DNA of 51,464 nt from Pseudomonadota bacterium (GCA_021805545.1 JAJZFB010000041.1:1-51464); one strand, 5' to 3'; shown: positions 1 to 13,195, counted from the first letter of the stretch. Translations and numbers: made by a program. The notes: generated by a model not told the origin, from the letters alone.

Positions 1-19
1 CGTGTGCTCTTTCCGATCT
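1..19. other. Illumina adapter remnant at contig end
   Basis: The first 19 bases match the 3' end of the Illumina TruSeq adapter (CGTGTGCTCTTCCGATCT) with one extra T in the TTT run. The rmlA reading frame stays open through it, but its translation there no longer resembles RmlA, which at this point should continue with a conserved AVTGLYFYD-like segment. This is sequencing contamination at a contig edge, not genomic DNA; real sequence starts at about base 20. Confidence 0.93.
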
Positions 20-531
20 GCCCAGGGCGAAAGCGGCTGCTTCGGCTTTTCCACAATCTGCACGGCCTTGCCGTCCGTATTGAAGCTCACCACGCCGTAG
101 CGTTCCGGGTCGCGCACCTGGTAGGCGAATACGGTCGCTCCTTCGGGCCGTGCGGCGGCGGCGCGCAGCAGGGTGGAGAGATGGTCGCCATGGATCAGAT
201 TATCGCCCAGCGCCAGCGCGCAACCCTCGCCATCAATCCAGCGCTCGCCAATGAGAAAAGCCTGCGCCAGCCCATCCGGGCTGGGCTGCTCGGCGTAGGT
301 GATGCGAACGCCAAGATGCGCGCCATCATGGAACAGGCGCTGGAATTGCGGCAAATCCTGCGGGGTGGAGATGATGAGTATTTCCGTAATACCCGCCAGC
401 AGCAGCGAGCAGAGCGGGTAATAGACCATCGGTTTGTCATACACCGGCAGAAGCTGCTTGGAGCTGGCCTGGGTGATGGGATGCAGCCTGGTGCCCGAGC
501 CGCCGGCCAGAATAATGCCTTTCCTGATCAT
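20..531 (-). CDS. rmlA: Glucose-1-phosphate thymidylyltransferase RmlA (3' end missing)
   Basis: RmlA joins glucose-1-phosphate and dTTP to give dTDP-glucose, the first step to dTDP-L-rhamnose for surface polysaccharide. About 170 N-terminal residues are present of a usual 290 or so. The start reads [18 protein letters not shown], the nucleotidyltransferase signature (GGSGTRL), followed by [19 protein letters not shown] at the metal site and VEKPK near the break. The ATG at 529-531 overlaps the rmlB stop as ATGA, so the two genes are translationally coupled. A GGGAGG-like ribosome site lies just upstream. The gene is cut by the contig end and the adapter, not by a mutation. Confidence 0.93.
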
Positions 532-1580
532 TTCGTTCCTCCCAGCCTTTGCCCGGCATATTTTTGCGCGCGTATGCCCTGCCACCACGCCGCATTGGCC
601 AAATACCATTCCGCCGTGGCACGCAGGCCGCGCTCGAAATCATGCGCCGCCTGCCAGTGCAGCGCGGTTTCCGCCGTGGCGGGGTCTATCTCGTAACGGT
701 AATCATGGCCGGGGCGGTCGGTCACATAGGCAATCAGCCGCGCGCGCGCGCCGTGGGGGCTAGGCAATTTCTCGTCGATAATGGCGCAGATGGCCCTCAC
801 CACATCTATATTCCGCCGGGGCTGCTTGGCGCCGATGCAATAGGTTGCCCCGGGCGCGCCTTCCAGCACCACTTTCAGCAGCGCCTCGGCGTGGTCTTCC
901 ACATACAGCCAGTCGCGCGTGTTCAGCCCCTGGCCGTAAACCGGCAAGGGCTTTTCCTCGATGGCGTTTATCAGCGTCAGCGGGATCAGCTTTTCCGGGA
1001 ATTGCCATGGGCCGTAATTATTGGTGGTGTTGGATACGATAACCGGCAGCCCATAAGTATGCATCCAGGCCCGCGCCAGATGGTCCGACGCCGCCTTGCT
1101 GGCGGAATAAGGGCTGCGCGGGTCGTAGGGGGTGTTTTCGTTAAAGGCCGGGTCTGCATCGGCCAGCGCGCCGAATACCTCATCTGTCGAGATATGGTGG
1201 AAGCGGAACTTGCCGCGCTTCTCGCTTGTAAGCGTGCCGTAATAATCCCGCGCCGCCTCCAGCAGCGTGAATGTGCCCGTAATGTTGGTGTGGATGAAAT
1301 CCGCTGGTCCGTCGATGGAGCGGTCCACATGGCTTTCAGCCGCCAGATGCATCACCGCATCGGGCCGATGCGCGGCAAAGGCGGCGCGCATGGCGGCGGC
1401 GTCGCAAATATCCGCCTCTACCAGCATGTGGCGCGGGTGGGGCAGCGCCTGTTCCAGCGCCTCGCGCGAGGCGGCGTAGGTCATTTTGTCGATATTGACG
1501 ATTTCATGCCCCGCGCGGATGGCGTGCCGCACAACTGCCGAGCCGATAAAACCGCATCCGCCGGTGATAAGTATCTTCAT
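528..1580 (-). CDS. rmlB: dTDP-glucose 4,6-dehydratase RmlB
   Basis: RmlB oxidises dTDP-glucose at C4 and removes water to give dTDP-4-keto-6-deoxyglucose, the second step to dTDP-L-rhamnose, in the cytoplasm. The 350 residues are full length for this extended short-chain dehydrogenase. Visible are the NAD-binding GGCGFIGS at residues 7-14, the catalytic STDEVFG (D133, E134) at 131-137 and YSASK (Y158, K162). It sits between a giant glycosyltransferase and rmlA on the same strand, so the rhamnose donor is probably made for the polymer that transferase builds. rmlC and rmlD are not in the window; they may lie beyond the contig end. Confidence 0.96.
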   Translation of the reverse strand: MKILITGGCGFIGSAVVRHAIRAGHEIVNIDKMTYAASREALEQALPHPRHMLVEADICDAAAMRAAFAAHRPDAVMHLAAESHVDRSIDGPADFIHTNITGTFTLLEAARDYYGTLTSEKRGKFRFHHISTDEVFGALADADPAFNENTPYDPRSPYSASKAASDHLARAWMHTYGLPVIVSNTTNNYGPWQFPEKLIPLTLINAIEEKPLPVYGQGLNTRDWLYVEDHAEALLKVVLEGAPGATYCIGAKQPRRNIDVVRAICAIIDEKLPSPHGARARLIAYVTDRPGHDYRYEIDPATAETALHWQAAHDFERGLRATAEWYLANAAWWQGIRAQKYAGQRLGGTK

Positions 1581-1627
1581 TTAGAAAGTCCCGCAAACCA
1601 AGAGCCACCCGAATGCGGACTGTTCAA

Positions 1628-4600
1628 TCAGACCTTACGGCGCCTTGCAACCGTCTTGGCGGGGGTGAGCTGCGCCGCCACCCTTGCAAAATCTGCCGCC
1701 TGCGCAGCCCGGGCTTGCTTGCCCAGCTTCAGCGCCTCTGCGGCCAGGGTCTGCATGCGGGCAATCTCATCCAAATGCTCCTGGGGTGAGAGGCGCTGTG
1801 TCACACCGCCGCCATGGCGGCGGTGAATATTCAGCGCCTCGGCCACATAGGCAATCTGCCCCTCCTGGCCCGCCATCAGCGCCAGATAGAGCCGCCAGTC
1901 GCCGGCCAGCTTCCATGTGGCAAGGTCCGGCACCGCATTCAGCGCGCGCAGCAGCGCCGTGCGCCGCCACAACACCGCGCTTACATTGGGGATGAGGTTG
2001 CGCGTGGCGAGGAACTTTGTGGCGAAGTCACGCTCCTGCCACAGGCCAGATTGCATCAGCCCAGGTGCGCCTGAGTCGAAATAATACGATTTATAATCGG
2101 GCATTACCTGCACGCCGTTCTCATCCACCGCGCGGCTATCGGCAAAGGCCAGAAGCGGGGCAGGGGCCGCGCGGCAGGCCGCCACCAGCCGGGCGAGCAA
2201 GTCAGGCGCGGCATCGTCATCGGCCTCGCACAGCCATATATATTCGCCCTTGGCTTCTTCCGCCGCGCGCCGCCATTGCGCGAATACGCCCGCGTTTTTG
2301 GCATTGGCGATGATGCGCATTTCCCGCCCCGCATCCTCGGCCAATTGCGCTGCCACTGCCACGGAGCGGTCGGCTGAATGATCGTCCAGGAACAGGATTT
2401 CCGCCACCGGATGCGTCTGCGCGAAAATGCCGTTAAGCCGCCCCGGCAAATAGCGCGCATAGTTGTAATTCAGCACTGCCACGCTCACCTGGGTCAGCTC
2501 CGGCTCCACCAGGTGCAAAAGCCGCTGCACGTAGGCCGGAAAATCGAAAACCTCAGCTGCCATTGCCGCCAGACGCGAACGTGCCGCCGCCAGTGTCTTG
2601 TGGTCGAGCAGCGATGCCAGCGCCGCCGCGAACGCATCCACATCCGCATGCGGCACCGCCAGCCCTGCCTTATGGGCACGCAGTAATTCGGGAATCCCGC
2701 CGCTCTGCTCAAACGCTACGCAAGGCGCACCGGCGCCCAGCGCCTCCATCACCACCGTGGGCAGCGGGTCCTCGCGTGAGGGCAGGGCCAGCACATCGGC
2801 GGCGGAAAAATAATCAGCAATGTTGCTGGTGAACGGCACATGGATGAAATATCCGGCCTCAGCCGCCGCCGCCATTTCCGGGCCGAGATAGGTTTTCACC
2901 ATGGCTTCCACATCGCCCGCCCAGAGGAATTTAACATCGCCGCGTTTGGAGAGTTTCCGTGCCAACTGCAGGAATAAATCGAACCCCTTGCGTATATGCG
3001 CGAACCCCGCGCCGAGTACGAGAAACTCCTTTGCCCCTATCCCCAGCTCTTTGCGCAGCCTGGCCCGCGCCGCGGCATCGAAGCGGACCTGATGGTAGTT
3101 CCCTTGCGCCAGCACCTCGGCATTGGGCAATTCCAGCTCCACCGCGGCGGTGAATTTATCGCGCAGATAGGCGGAGGAAAATACAACATGCCTTGCCGCC
3201 CCGGCCCCCTGGCGCGCGTGGGCTTGCAGATTATACTCATGCAGCAATTGCGGCAGCTCATGCACCAGCATGGTGGCTGCAATGGCGCGCTCCGCCGCCC
3301 AGGGAATAAGCCTTGAGGAAGCCGCGCTGTTGACGATGGCGCGGCGTATGCCCATGGTGTGGTAGCGTTCAAGCTGGTGGCAGATGAGCTTGCGGTCCGC
3401 CATCACGCTCACCTCTGCCACCCGCACATAGTCATCCAGCAAAGGCCCGCCGCGCAGCAGCAGAATTTGCAGGCGCATGCCATATTGCCGGTGTAAATGC
3501 CGGGCAATATGCAGCAGCAGTAATTGCGCCCCGTGCGGCTCGGCATCATGCCCCACCAGCAGCAGCCCGCCGGTGAAATCATCCCGCGCCTGTACGCAAA
3601 TGGCGCGGGACGTGGCGTTGAGATAAGCGGCACCGGAATGAAGGTCAGGCTCCAGATATGCGCCCTCAGCCCATTCATTCCACGCATTCACGCAGATCAC
3701 CCGCTCGCCAAAAAACGGATTTTGCTCTGCATATTCCACCAGTTTTTCCAGCCACCCCTGGTACAAGGCCGGCGTTGCGCCATGCAGCACCAGCCCCTTG
3801 CCCTCGCGCCTGGGGTCATTATCCCAGCTTGGCACAATGGTCCTTATCAGCGGAAATTCGGGCGCGGGAAGGTTGAGCGCTGTTTCAGAAAATTCCGCAT
3901 AATCATGCACCGTTGCGGCAAAATCCGGGTCCAGCGGGGTCAGCGTATCCTCGATATGCTTCGCGGCCTGGCTAATTTTATGCGGTGGAAACTCCACGGC
4001 CCCATCCAGCCCGTAAGGGCGCGGGTCGTAATCCTCGCCCAGGCTTTGCGCCATGGTGATAAGCGGGTTTTCGCCATGGTGCTTGCGGAACATCTCCCGC
4101 CATGCGGCAATGCGCGCCCGTGTGCCGGGAATAATCCCGGGCCGGTAGAGCATCAGCAGCGGCCGCCCCTCAATGCGTATATAGCGCGCATCGGCGAACA
4201 TGCGGGCGAAATGCGCTACCAGCGCCTCGTCATCGCTTTCCAGATATTGCTGGGCGATGAGCACTTCATGCTCCATCCCATCCCAGCGCCGCGTCCAGTT
4301 TTCATTGGCCCACATGGCGCAGAAGGAGAAATCCAGGCTCTTATCCGCCAGAAACAATTCCAGCGGTTTTTCCAGCAGGCGGTGCCGGTTGAACCAGTAG
4401 GTGTAGAACACGAAGCCTTCCAGCCCCGCGCCCTTGGCCATTTCCACCTGGCGGCGCAGCACATCTGGGTTCTCTAAATCGTAAAATCCCAGGTCGCGCG
4501 GCACGCGCGGCTGCACATGCCCCACAAAGCGCGGGCTGGCGCGCATCAAATTGGTCCAGTCGGTAAAGCCCTTGCCCCACCAGGCGTCATTCTCCGCCAC

Positions 4601-5377
4601 GCGGTGGAATTGCGGCAGGTAATAGGCCAGCAGCTTGGCGCGTTTGGCCGTTCCCGCCGGTACGGGACAAAATTCTTCAAAATGCGGCGCGCGGCGGGTG
4701 GCATGGCGCACCATCGCCGCCACATCGCGCGAGGCATCGGCGCTGGTGGCCAGGCCGGGGTTACGCGCGCGGTTGGCAATGTAATGCAGCAGCGGGTTTT
4801 CATCGCCCAACTGAGCGGCATAGCGCGTCTGGTAGAATTTCAGGTCAAACCCGGGCGCCGGATTGCGCCCTTCCTTCACCCCGAACAGCAGAAAATGCTC
4901 GAACGGGTCGATGCGCGACTGCGCCACATCCGGGTTGCTTTCCAGGTAGAAAGCTGGGTCGAACACCGGCACGGGGCTGACCTCGCCGCTGGCGCGCCGC
5001 TCCAGAAAATGCTTCAGCGCCAGCTCGCCCTGGGGCACATCATAAGTGGCGCGGTACCAAACGGGGTTAAACCAGGGGCACGGCGCACGGCCCTCGGCCT
5101 CGCCAAAGGCAATGTAGTGCAGCAGCGGGTTCACCCCGGCGCTGGCCAGTTCCGGGTTCTGCTTTAAGTACCATCCCGTGTCGAAATACGGGTTGGGCCG
5201 CGCCCCCTCGCGCCAGCCCGTGGCGCAAAAATGTTCCACTCCATCGCCCCCGCGCCCCGCGTGGCCTGGCCGCTGGCCAAAATACCAGGCGGAGAGAAAC
5301 ACCCCGCTCTGGCGGATAACGCGGATTTCGGTCTGTAATTGCTGCGCGTTCACGGGCAAAACCTCCTGCGCCATCAT
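1628..5377 (-). CDS. Multidomain glycosyltransferase (WbsX + GT4 + GT2)
   Basis: This 1249-residue protein is probably a polysaccharide-assembly enzyme with several modules. Residues about 45-200 hold four degenerate repeats of the form FD..WYL..NPD..G.NPL.HY...G..EGR.P. Residues about 245-600 are a WbsX/GH99-like domain (KLLAYYLPQFH, WWGKGFTDWTN, NENWTRRWDG). Residues about 620-945 look like a GT4 (GT-B) transferase, with LGAGFAHIRKGFDLF and PSREDPLPTVVMEALGAG. The last 300 residues are a GT2 (GT-A) transferase, with VAVLNYNYARYLPGRL, LFLDDHSADRS and the acidic CEADDD. No signal peptide or membrane segment is seen. It lies 47 bp upstream of rmlB, suggesting rhamnose-containing polymer synthesis. 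A second ATG at 5374 is an equally good start. Confidence 0.85.
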   Translation of the reverse strand: MMAQEVLPVNAQQLQTEIRVIRQSGVFLSAWYFGQRPGHAGRGGDGVEHFCATGWREGARPNPYFDTGWYLKQNPELASAGVNPLLHYIAFGEAEGRAPCPWFNPVWYRATYDVPQGELALKHFLERRASGEVSPVPVFDPAFYLESNPDVAQSRIDPFEHFLLFGVKEGRNPAPGFDLKFYQTRYAAQLGDENPLLHYIANRARNPGLATSADASRDVAAMVRHATRRAPHFEEFCPVPAGTAKRAKLLAYYLPQFHRVAENDAWWGKGFTDWTNLMRASPRFVGHVQPRVPRDLGFYDLENPDVLRRQVEMAKGAGLEGFVFYTYWFNRHRLLEKPLELFLADKSLDFSFCAMWANENWTRRWDGMEHEVLIAQQYLESDDEALVAHFARMFADARYIRIEGRPLLMLYRPGIIPGTRARIAAWREMFRKHHGENPLITMAQSLGEDYDPRPYGLDGAVEFPPHKISQAAKHIEDTLTPLDPDFAATVHDYAEFSETALNLPAPEFPLIRTIVPSWDNDPRREGKGLVLHGATPALYQGWLEKLVEYAEQNPFFGERVICVNAWNEWAEGAYLEPDLHSGAAYLNATSRAICVQARDDFTGGLLLVGHDAEPHGAQLLLLHIARHLHRQYGMRLQILLLRGGPLLDDYVRVAEVSVMADRKLICHQLERYHTMGIRRAIVNSAASSRLIPWAAERAIAATMLVHELPQLLHEYNLQAHARQGAGAARHVVFSSAYLRDKFTAAVELELPNAEVLAQGNYHQVRFDAAARARLRKELGIGAKEFLVLGAGFAHIRKGFDLFLQLARKLSKRGDVKFLWAGDVEAMVKTYLGPEMAAAAEAGYFIHVPFTSNIADYFSAADVLALPSREDPLPTVVMEALGAGAPCVAFEQSGGIPELLRAHKAGLAVPHADVDAFAAALASLLDHKTLAAARSRLAAMAAEVFDFPAYVQRLLHLVEPELTQVSVAVLNYNYARYLPGRLNGIFAQTHPVAEILFLDDHSADRSVAVAAQLAEDAGREMRIIANAKNAGVFAQWRRAAEEAKGEYIWLCEADDDAAPDLLARLVAACRAAPAPLLAFADSRAVDENGVQVMPDYKSYYFDSGAPGLMQSGLWQERDFATKFLATRNLIPNVSAVLWRRTALLRALNAVPDLATWKLAGDWRLYLALMAGQEGQIAYVAEALNIHRRHGGGVTQRLSPQEHLDEIARMQTLAAEALKLGKQARAAQAADFARVAAQLTPAKTVARRRKV

Positions 5378-5398
5378 GCACGCAAGCGGCGTGGCCTG

Positions 5399-6952
5399 TC
5401 ACTCCATCACATGCAGCTCATCCATCTCCATCTCCTGGTGCTTTGCCGGCTTGCGCATCAGCAGCAGGCAGGCAAAGGCGGGCAGGGTGGAGATCATCAT
5501 GAACTTAAAATCATCCACATAGGCAATAATCGAGGCCTGGCTGCTGACCATTGCATCCAATTGCGCGGCCCCGGCATGGGTGGCCGGGTTAAGCATGGAA
5601 CTTACAGCCCCACCGGCCTGAAGCGGGCGGGAGAACGGGGTAACCGCCGCGTTCAGCACCGCATGCTCATACTGTGTCATGCGGTCTAGCACCCATGTGG
5701 TAAGCGACACGCCAATGGCCGCCATAACGCTGCGCACCAGCGCCAGCATGGCGGCGCCCTGTGTGCGTAAATCCGCCGCCAGGGTTTGGAACGAGACAAT
5801 TTGCAGCGGCACATAAACCAGCCCCAGCCCAAACCCCTGCAGGGTGATGGTGGCGGCCAGATAGAAATTGGATACATCCGGCGTCCAGCCCGTTTGCAGG
5901 TAAAGCGCCAGGGTGAGCAGCGAGAAACCGGTGAACAGCAATAGCCTTGGGTCCACCTTGTTGGCGATGCGCCCCGCAATCTGCATGGCCAGCAGCGTGC
6001 CGAAGCCGCGCGGCGCCATCACCAGCCCCGCTTCCGCCACCGGGTAGCCCGAGAGGTTTTCCAGATACGGCGCCAGCAGCGAAGATGACGAGATAAGCAC
6101 CATGCCGATGGAGCCAATGGTAACCAGCCCGGCAATGAAATTACGGTCGGCGAACACGGCGCGCGGCACAAACGTATTCCGCGCCAGTGTAAGATGCACA
6201 ATGAACAGGTAGAACCCCAGACCCGCTAGAATAAAGCACACCACGATAACGGGCGAGCCAAGCCAATCCAGCTGGTCTCCCCGGTCCAGCGCGTATTGCA
6301 GCGTGGCCAGCGCCACGCCCAGCACGGAAAAGCCTAGCCAGTCGAACCGCGACCTGGCCCCCGGCAGGGCGCGCGGCATGAAGGCGGCAAGCCCCAGCAC
6401 GGTGGCGATGCCAAACGGCACATTCACGTAAAACACCCAGCGCCAGCTAAAGTCCGAGGTAAGATACCCGCCCAAAGTGGGGCCGATGATCGGCCCCATC
6501 ATCACCCCCATGCTGAACACCGCCATGGCCTTGCCGCGCTGTGCCAGCGGGTAAATATCCAGCAGCGTGGCCTGCGCCAGCGGCCCCAATGCCGCGCCAA
6601 ACGCGCCCTGCAGCAGCCGGAACAGCACAATCTGCACCAGTGAATCCGCCAGCCCGCACAGGGCTGACGCCACGGTGAACCCGGTAAGGCAGACAATAAA
6701 CAGGTTCTTGCGCCCGTACCGTGCCGAGAGCCAGCCCACCGGCGCGGTCATGATGGCCGCCATCACCACGTAAGAGGTGAGTACCCAGGTCATCTGATTG
6801 TAAGTGGCGGAAAGCGAGCCTTGCATATAGGGCAAGGCCACATTGGCGATGGTCTGGTCCAGCGCCTGCATCAGCGTTGCAGACATAAGGCAGGCCGTTA
6901 CGAGGCCCCGGTGCCGGGCCTCGACTGTAACCGGCCGTTCAGTGACGGACAT
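5399..6952 (-). CDS. emrB: DHA2-family multidrug efflux permease, EmrB type
   Basis: This is a major-facilitator drug:proton antiporter of the 14-helix DHA2 family, expected in the inner membrane with the EmrA-like adaptor. It has 517 residues, usual for EmrB. Early motifs include ALDQTIANVALPYMQG (motif D1 type) and GWLSARYGRKNLF (motif A), followed by GAALGPLAQATLLDIYP and GPIIGPTLGGYL (antiporter motif C type). Its start codon shares one base with the emrA stop (TGATG, 6950-6954), so it is translationally coupled. The operon is led by marR. The substrate cannot be told from sequence. Confidence 0.92.
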   Translation of the reverse strand: MSVTERPVTVEARHRGLVTACLMSATLMQALDQTIANVALPYMQGSLSATYNQMTWVLTSYVVMAAIMTAPVGWLSARYGRKNLFIVCLTGFTVASALCGLADSLVQIVLFRLLQGAFGAALGPLAQATLLDIYPLAQRGKAMAVFSMGVMMGPIIGPTLGGYLTSDFSWRWVFYVNVPFGIATVLGLAAFMPRALPGARSRFDWLGFSVLGVALATLQYALDRGDQLDWLGSPVIVVCFILAGLGFYLFIVHLTLARNTFVPRAVFADRNFIAGLVTIGSIGMVLISSSSLLAPYLENLSGYPVAEAGLVMAPRGFGTLLAMQIAGRIANKVDPRLLLFTGFSLLTLALYLQTGWTPDVSNFYLAATITLQGFGLGLVYVPLQIVSFQTLAADLRTQGAAMLALVRSVMAAIGVSLTTWVLDRMTQYEHAVLNAAVTPFSRPLQAGGAVSSMLNPATHAGAAQLDAMVSSQASIIAYVDDFKFMMISTLPAFACLLLMRKPAKHQEMEMDELHVME

Positions 6953-8064
6953 CAGAACAGGTCGGACAAATGCCGGCGATGATCCGTGTGGATGGTAATT
7001 TCCGTGCTCATCCCCGCCGCCAGAGGCAGGTTGGACGGGCCGGAGAGAATTTTGATGCGCACAGGAATGCGCTGCACCACCTTTACCCAGTTGCCGGAGG
7101 AGTTTTGCGCGGGCAAAATGGCGAATTCCGACCCCGTGGCCGGCGAAATGCTCTGCACCTCACCCTTCCAGGTTTGGCCAGGGTAGGTGTCTACGCTTAT
7201 GCTCACTTTCTGCCCCGGGCGCACCCAGGTCAGCTGGTCTTCCTTGGGCTGGGCGGTGATGAACACGTCGGTATCCGATACCAGCCCGAACGCGGCGGTG
7301 CCGGCGGGCAGGAACATGCCTGGCTGCAACTGCTCCACATTGGTCACCGTGCCAGAGAAGGGCGCGCGCACCACGGAATGTTGCAGCTCGCGCTGTGCCT
7401 CTAGCAGATTCGCCTGGGCCTGCTTGTATTCAGGTGTGTCTTTGGGGTTGATGTCGGGGTTATCCTGCAATTTCACCAATTGCTGCCCCGCCGCCTGTTC
7501 CAGTTCGGCCAGATGCTCCTGGTCGGCTTGCAGGGTGAAGCGCGCGTCATCGGTCTCGGCACGCGTTGCCCCGCCTGTAGCCACCACGGCCTGGTACCGG
7601 GCCAAATCGGCCTTATCCTTTTCAACCTGCACCTCGGCGCTTTGCACCTGCGCCTGCGCTTGCTGGTAGCCATGGCGGGCGGCCTTAATGCCTTCCACCG
7701 CCTGCTCCAGCTCCGCCTGGGCGCGTTCCAGCGCAATTTTGTATTGCTCCTGGCCAATGGCGAACAGTTTCTGCCCCGCCACCACATGCTGGTTGTCGTG
7801 CACATAAACCGCGTCCACCACGCCGGACACATCGGTGGAGAGTGAAACCTTTGCGGCGTCAACATAGGAATCGTCGGTCCACACGGTGCCGCCGCCGAAC
7901 AGCCAGATGAAGAACGCCGCCAGCAGCACCACGGCCACGCCGCCAATCATCAGCACAGGGCGCAACAGCCGGCTGCGGTTCATCCTCTGTACCGCGGCAA
8001 GGCCAGACTCGGACGCTGTTTGCTCGCGTCCTGCAATATTTGCCTGCGACATTGTTAAGTTCAT
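6952..8064 (-). CDS. emrA: HlyD-family membrane fusion protein, EmrA type
   Basis: This periplasmic adaptor links the EmrB permease to an outer-membrane channel. It has 370 residues: a cytoplasmic N-terminus, one membrane helix at about 35-55 (PVLMIGGVAVVLLAAFFIWL), a lipoyl-like half (DDSYVDAAKVSLSTDVSGVV), a long helical hairpin at about 120-225 rich in Ala, Gln and Glu, and a beta-barrel half beginning VVRAPFSGTVTNVEQLQPG. The C-terminal PLAAGMSTEITIHTD is typical of EmrA. It begins 48 bp after marR and its TGA overlaps the emrB ATG. No outer-membrane TolC gene is present nearby. Confidence 0.92.
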   Translation of the reverse strand: MNLTMSQANIAGREQTASESGLAAVQRMNRSRLLRPVLMIGGVAVVLLAAFFIWLFGGGTVWTDDSYVDAAKVSLSTDVSGVVDAVYVHDNQHVVAGQKLFAIGQEQYKIALERAQAELEQAVEGIKAARHGYQQAQAQVQSAEVQVEKDKADLARYQAVVATGGATRAETDDARFTLQADQEHLAELEQAAGQQLVKLQDNPDINPKDTPEYKQAQANLLEAQRELQHSVVRAPFSGTVTNVEQLQPGMFLPAGTAAFGLVSDTDVFITAQPKEDQLTWVRPGQKVSISVDTYPGQTWKGEVQSISPATGSEFAILPAQNSSGNWVKVVQRIPVRIKILSGPSNLPLAAGMSTEITIHTDHRRHLSDLF

Positions 8065-8112
8065 CCCCTCGAATAATTTCTACAATCTTGCCGTTTATAA
8101 TATTTTGCCGTG

Positions 8113-8580
8113 CTATTCTGCGGCGCGCTGGGTCAGGTCCTGGCCATGCTCAATGCTCAGCACATTCGCCTTCATGCGCAGTAAACCATCAACCATCACT
8201 TCACGTTGTTCAGTATTTAAGTTTGAGCCGATAAAATCGGTCAAAGTCTTCAGTTCGGTGTTTATATCCGCCAGCAGTTTTTCGGCCGGTGGCAGCAGAT
8301 GCAGCCGCCAGATCCGCCGGTCTTGCTCATCGGCACGGCGTTCCAGCATACCAGCCGCTTCCAGGCGGTCCACCAGCCTGGCCACGGTAATAGGCTCCAC
8401 TTCCAGAATATCGGCCAGCTCTTTCTGGCTGCGCCCCGGGTCGTGAGCCAGGCGGCGCAGAATGCCCCATTGCGCGCGGGTCATGCCCATGCGCCGGGCG
8501 CGCCTATCTGCCTCCACGCGGATAAGCCGCGCCACATCGTGCATCAGGATGAACAGGTCGCGTTCGAATTCAGTGCCCAT
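8113..8580 (-). CDS. MarR-family transcriptional regulator of the emrAB operon
   Basis: This is a winged-helix regulator, probably a repressor that lets go of DNA on binding a drug or phenolic compound. It has 155 residues from the ATG at 8580; a GTG at 8589 is another possible start. The DNA-binding part includes MTRAQWGILRRLAHDPGRS, the recognition region EPITVARLVDRLEAAGML and the wing ERRADEQDRRIW. It is the first gene of marR-emrA-emrB, and a perfect 14-bp palindrome lies just upstream of the start, as expected for autorepression of the whole operon. Confidence 0.9.
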   Translation of the reverse strand: MGTEFERDLFILMHDVARLIRVEADRRARRMGMTRAQWGILRRLAHDPGRSQKELADILEVEPITVARLVDRLEAAGMLERRADEQDRRIWRLHLLPPAEKLLADINTELKTLTDFIGSNLNTEQREVMVDGLLRMKANVLSIEHGQDLTQRAAE

Positions 8581-8592
8581 AGCCGCCACATA

Positions 8593-8606
8593 ATAAGCAT
8601 GCTTAT
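8593..8606. promoter_or_regulatory. Candidate MarR operator (14-bp perfect palindrome)
   Basis: ATAAGCATGCTTAT is a perfect inverted repeat, 4 bp from the GTG and 13 bp from the ATG candidate start of marR. MarR dimers bind palindromes of about this size, and in this position a bound dimer would block transcription or ribosome access. The role is inferred from position and symmetry. Confidence 0.6.
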
Positions 8607-8630
8607 AAGAAGCAATATGGTTGTTTCCGC

Positions 8631-9305
8631 CTAGCTGACCAGCGCGCTGTGCAATACGGGCTCAATGCCGCCCAGGGCAATCTGCACGCCGATGCCCAGC
8701 AGCAGGAACGCGGCCAGGCGCGAGACGGCGGCGCGCCCGGTATCGCCCAGCATGTCCGAGAGCCTGTCGGACATGGCATAGGCGGCCCAGATGCAGAGAG
8801 ACATGACCGCCACCGCCAGCGTGGCGCCGGCATAAAACGCGCCCATGAGCGCCAGCCTGTCTGGCCGCGCCGCGCCTAATGAAATGGCCACGGCAATGGT
8901 GCCCGGCCCGGCGGTGAAGGGCAGGGTGAGCGGGAAGAAGGCGTATGTACTGAGATTATGCGGCAGCGCCGCCTCCACTGGTTTGGCCTGGTCCTGCTTG
9001 CGCTGTGCGGCGGTATCGGGGGCGGAGAGCATTTCGTAAGCGCGGATGGACACCACAAACCCGCCCGCGATGCGGAGCGCATCCAGCGAGACGCCGAAAA
9101 ACCGCAGCACGGGGCTGCCCAGCACCAGCGCTCCCAGCATGATGAAAGTGGAGTATATGGCCACCTTGCGCGCCAGTGCCACGCGCTGTGCATGGCTATG
9201 CCCGGCCGTGACCTCGTTGAAGATAATGGCGCTGCCAGGCGGGTTAAGGATGGAGAATAGCGCTGGAAACGCCAATAAAAATGCCGAGACCGCTTCACCG
9301 AACAT
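8631..9305 (-). CDS. MarC-family inner-membrane protein
   Basis: This is a UPF0056/MarC integral membrane protein of unknown function; the family was once wrongly linked to multiple antibiotic resistance. From the ATG at 9305, which has a GAGGAG ribosome site, it has 224 residues and about six hydrophobic segments. The family signature near the N-terminus (ALFSILNPPGSAIIFNEVT) is close to the usual NP.G..P.F, with Ser-Ala in place of a Pro. LRIAGGFVVSIRAYEML and the central FPLTLPFTAGPGTIAVAISLG are also typical. It is read in the same direction as marR but upstream of it, and is not clearly part of the efflux operon. Confidence 0.88.
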   Translation of the reverse strand: MFGEAVSAFLLAFPALFSILNPPGSAIIFNEVTAGHSHAQRVALARKVAIYSTFIMLGALVLGSPVLRFFGVSLDALRIAGGFVVSIRAYEMLSAPDTAAQRKQDQAKPVEAALPHNLSTYAFFPLTLPFTAGPGTIAVAISLGAARPDRLALMGAFYAGATLAVAVMSLCIWAAYAMSDRLSDMLGDTGRAAVSRLAAFLLLGIGVQIALGGIEPVLHSALVS

Positions 9306-9507
9306 TCGTGTCCCTCCTCTGGGCGCAGCCTGCGCCATAAGCCCCTGCGCGGTAGCCTCGCCACGCAAGGCACCGCGCCAAGCCGTACCGAGACCATATC
9401 ATACGTCAACGAATGCCCTGTTGCGGCGGCCATGACGAAAATGTCTGGCGGCAAAATCGCAACGTCCTTGCTGCCGTTCGAGGGTTCAACCCGAAGGCGA
9501 GGGATGA

Positions 9508-13187
<3,680 letters not shown>

Positions 13188-13195
13188 TCCTTACC

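Noticed and set aside
4-1826. Long plus-strand open frames opposite rmlA and rmlB (about 230 and 425 codons)
   Set aside because: They lie antisense to clear rmlA/rmlB coding sequence, show no protein family and are typical of GC-rich shadow frames.
8631-9305. marC as an antibiotic-resistance gene working with marR and emrAB
   Set aside because: The MarC family's link to resistance has been withdrawn in E. coli, and this gene lies upstream of and outside the marR-emrAB transcription unit.
9460-9507. GGTTCAA-like string resembling a tRNA T-arm after marC
   Set aside because: No acceptor, D or anticodon stem can be drawn around it; it is not a tRNA.
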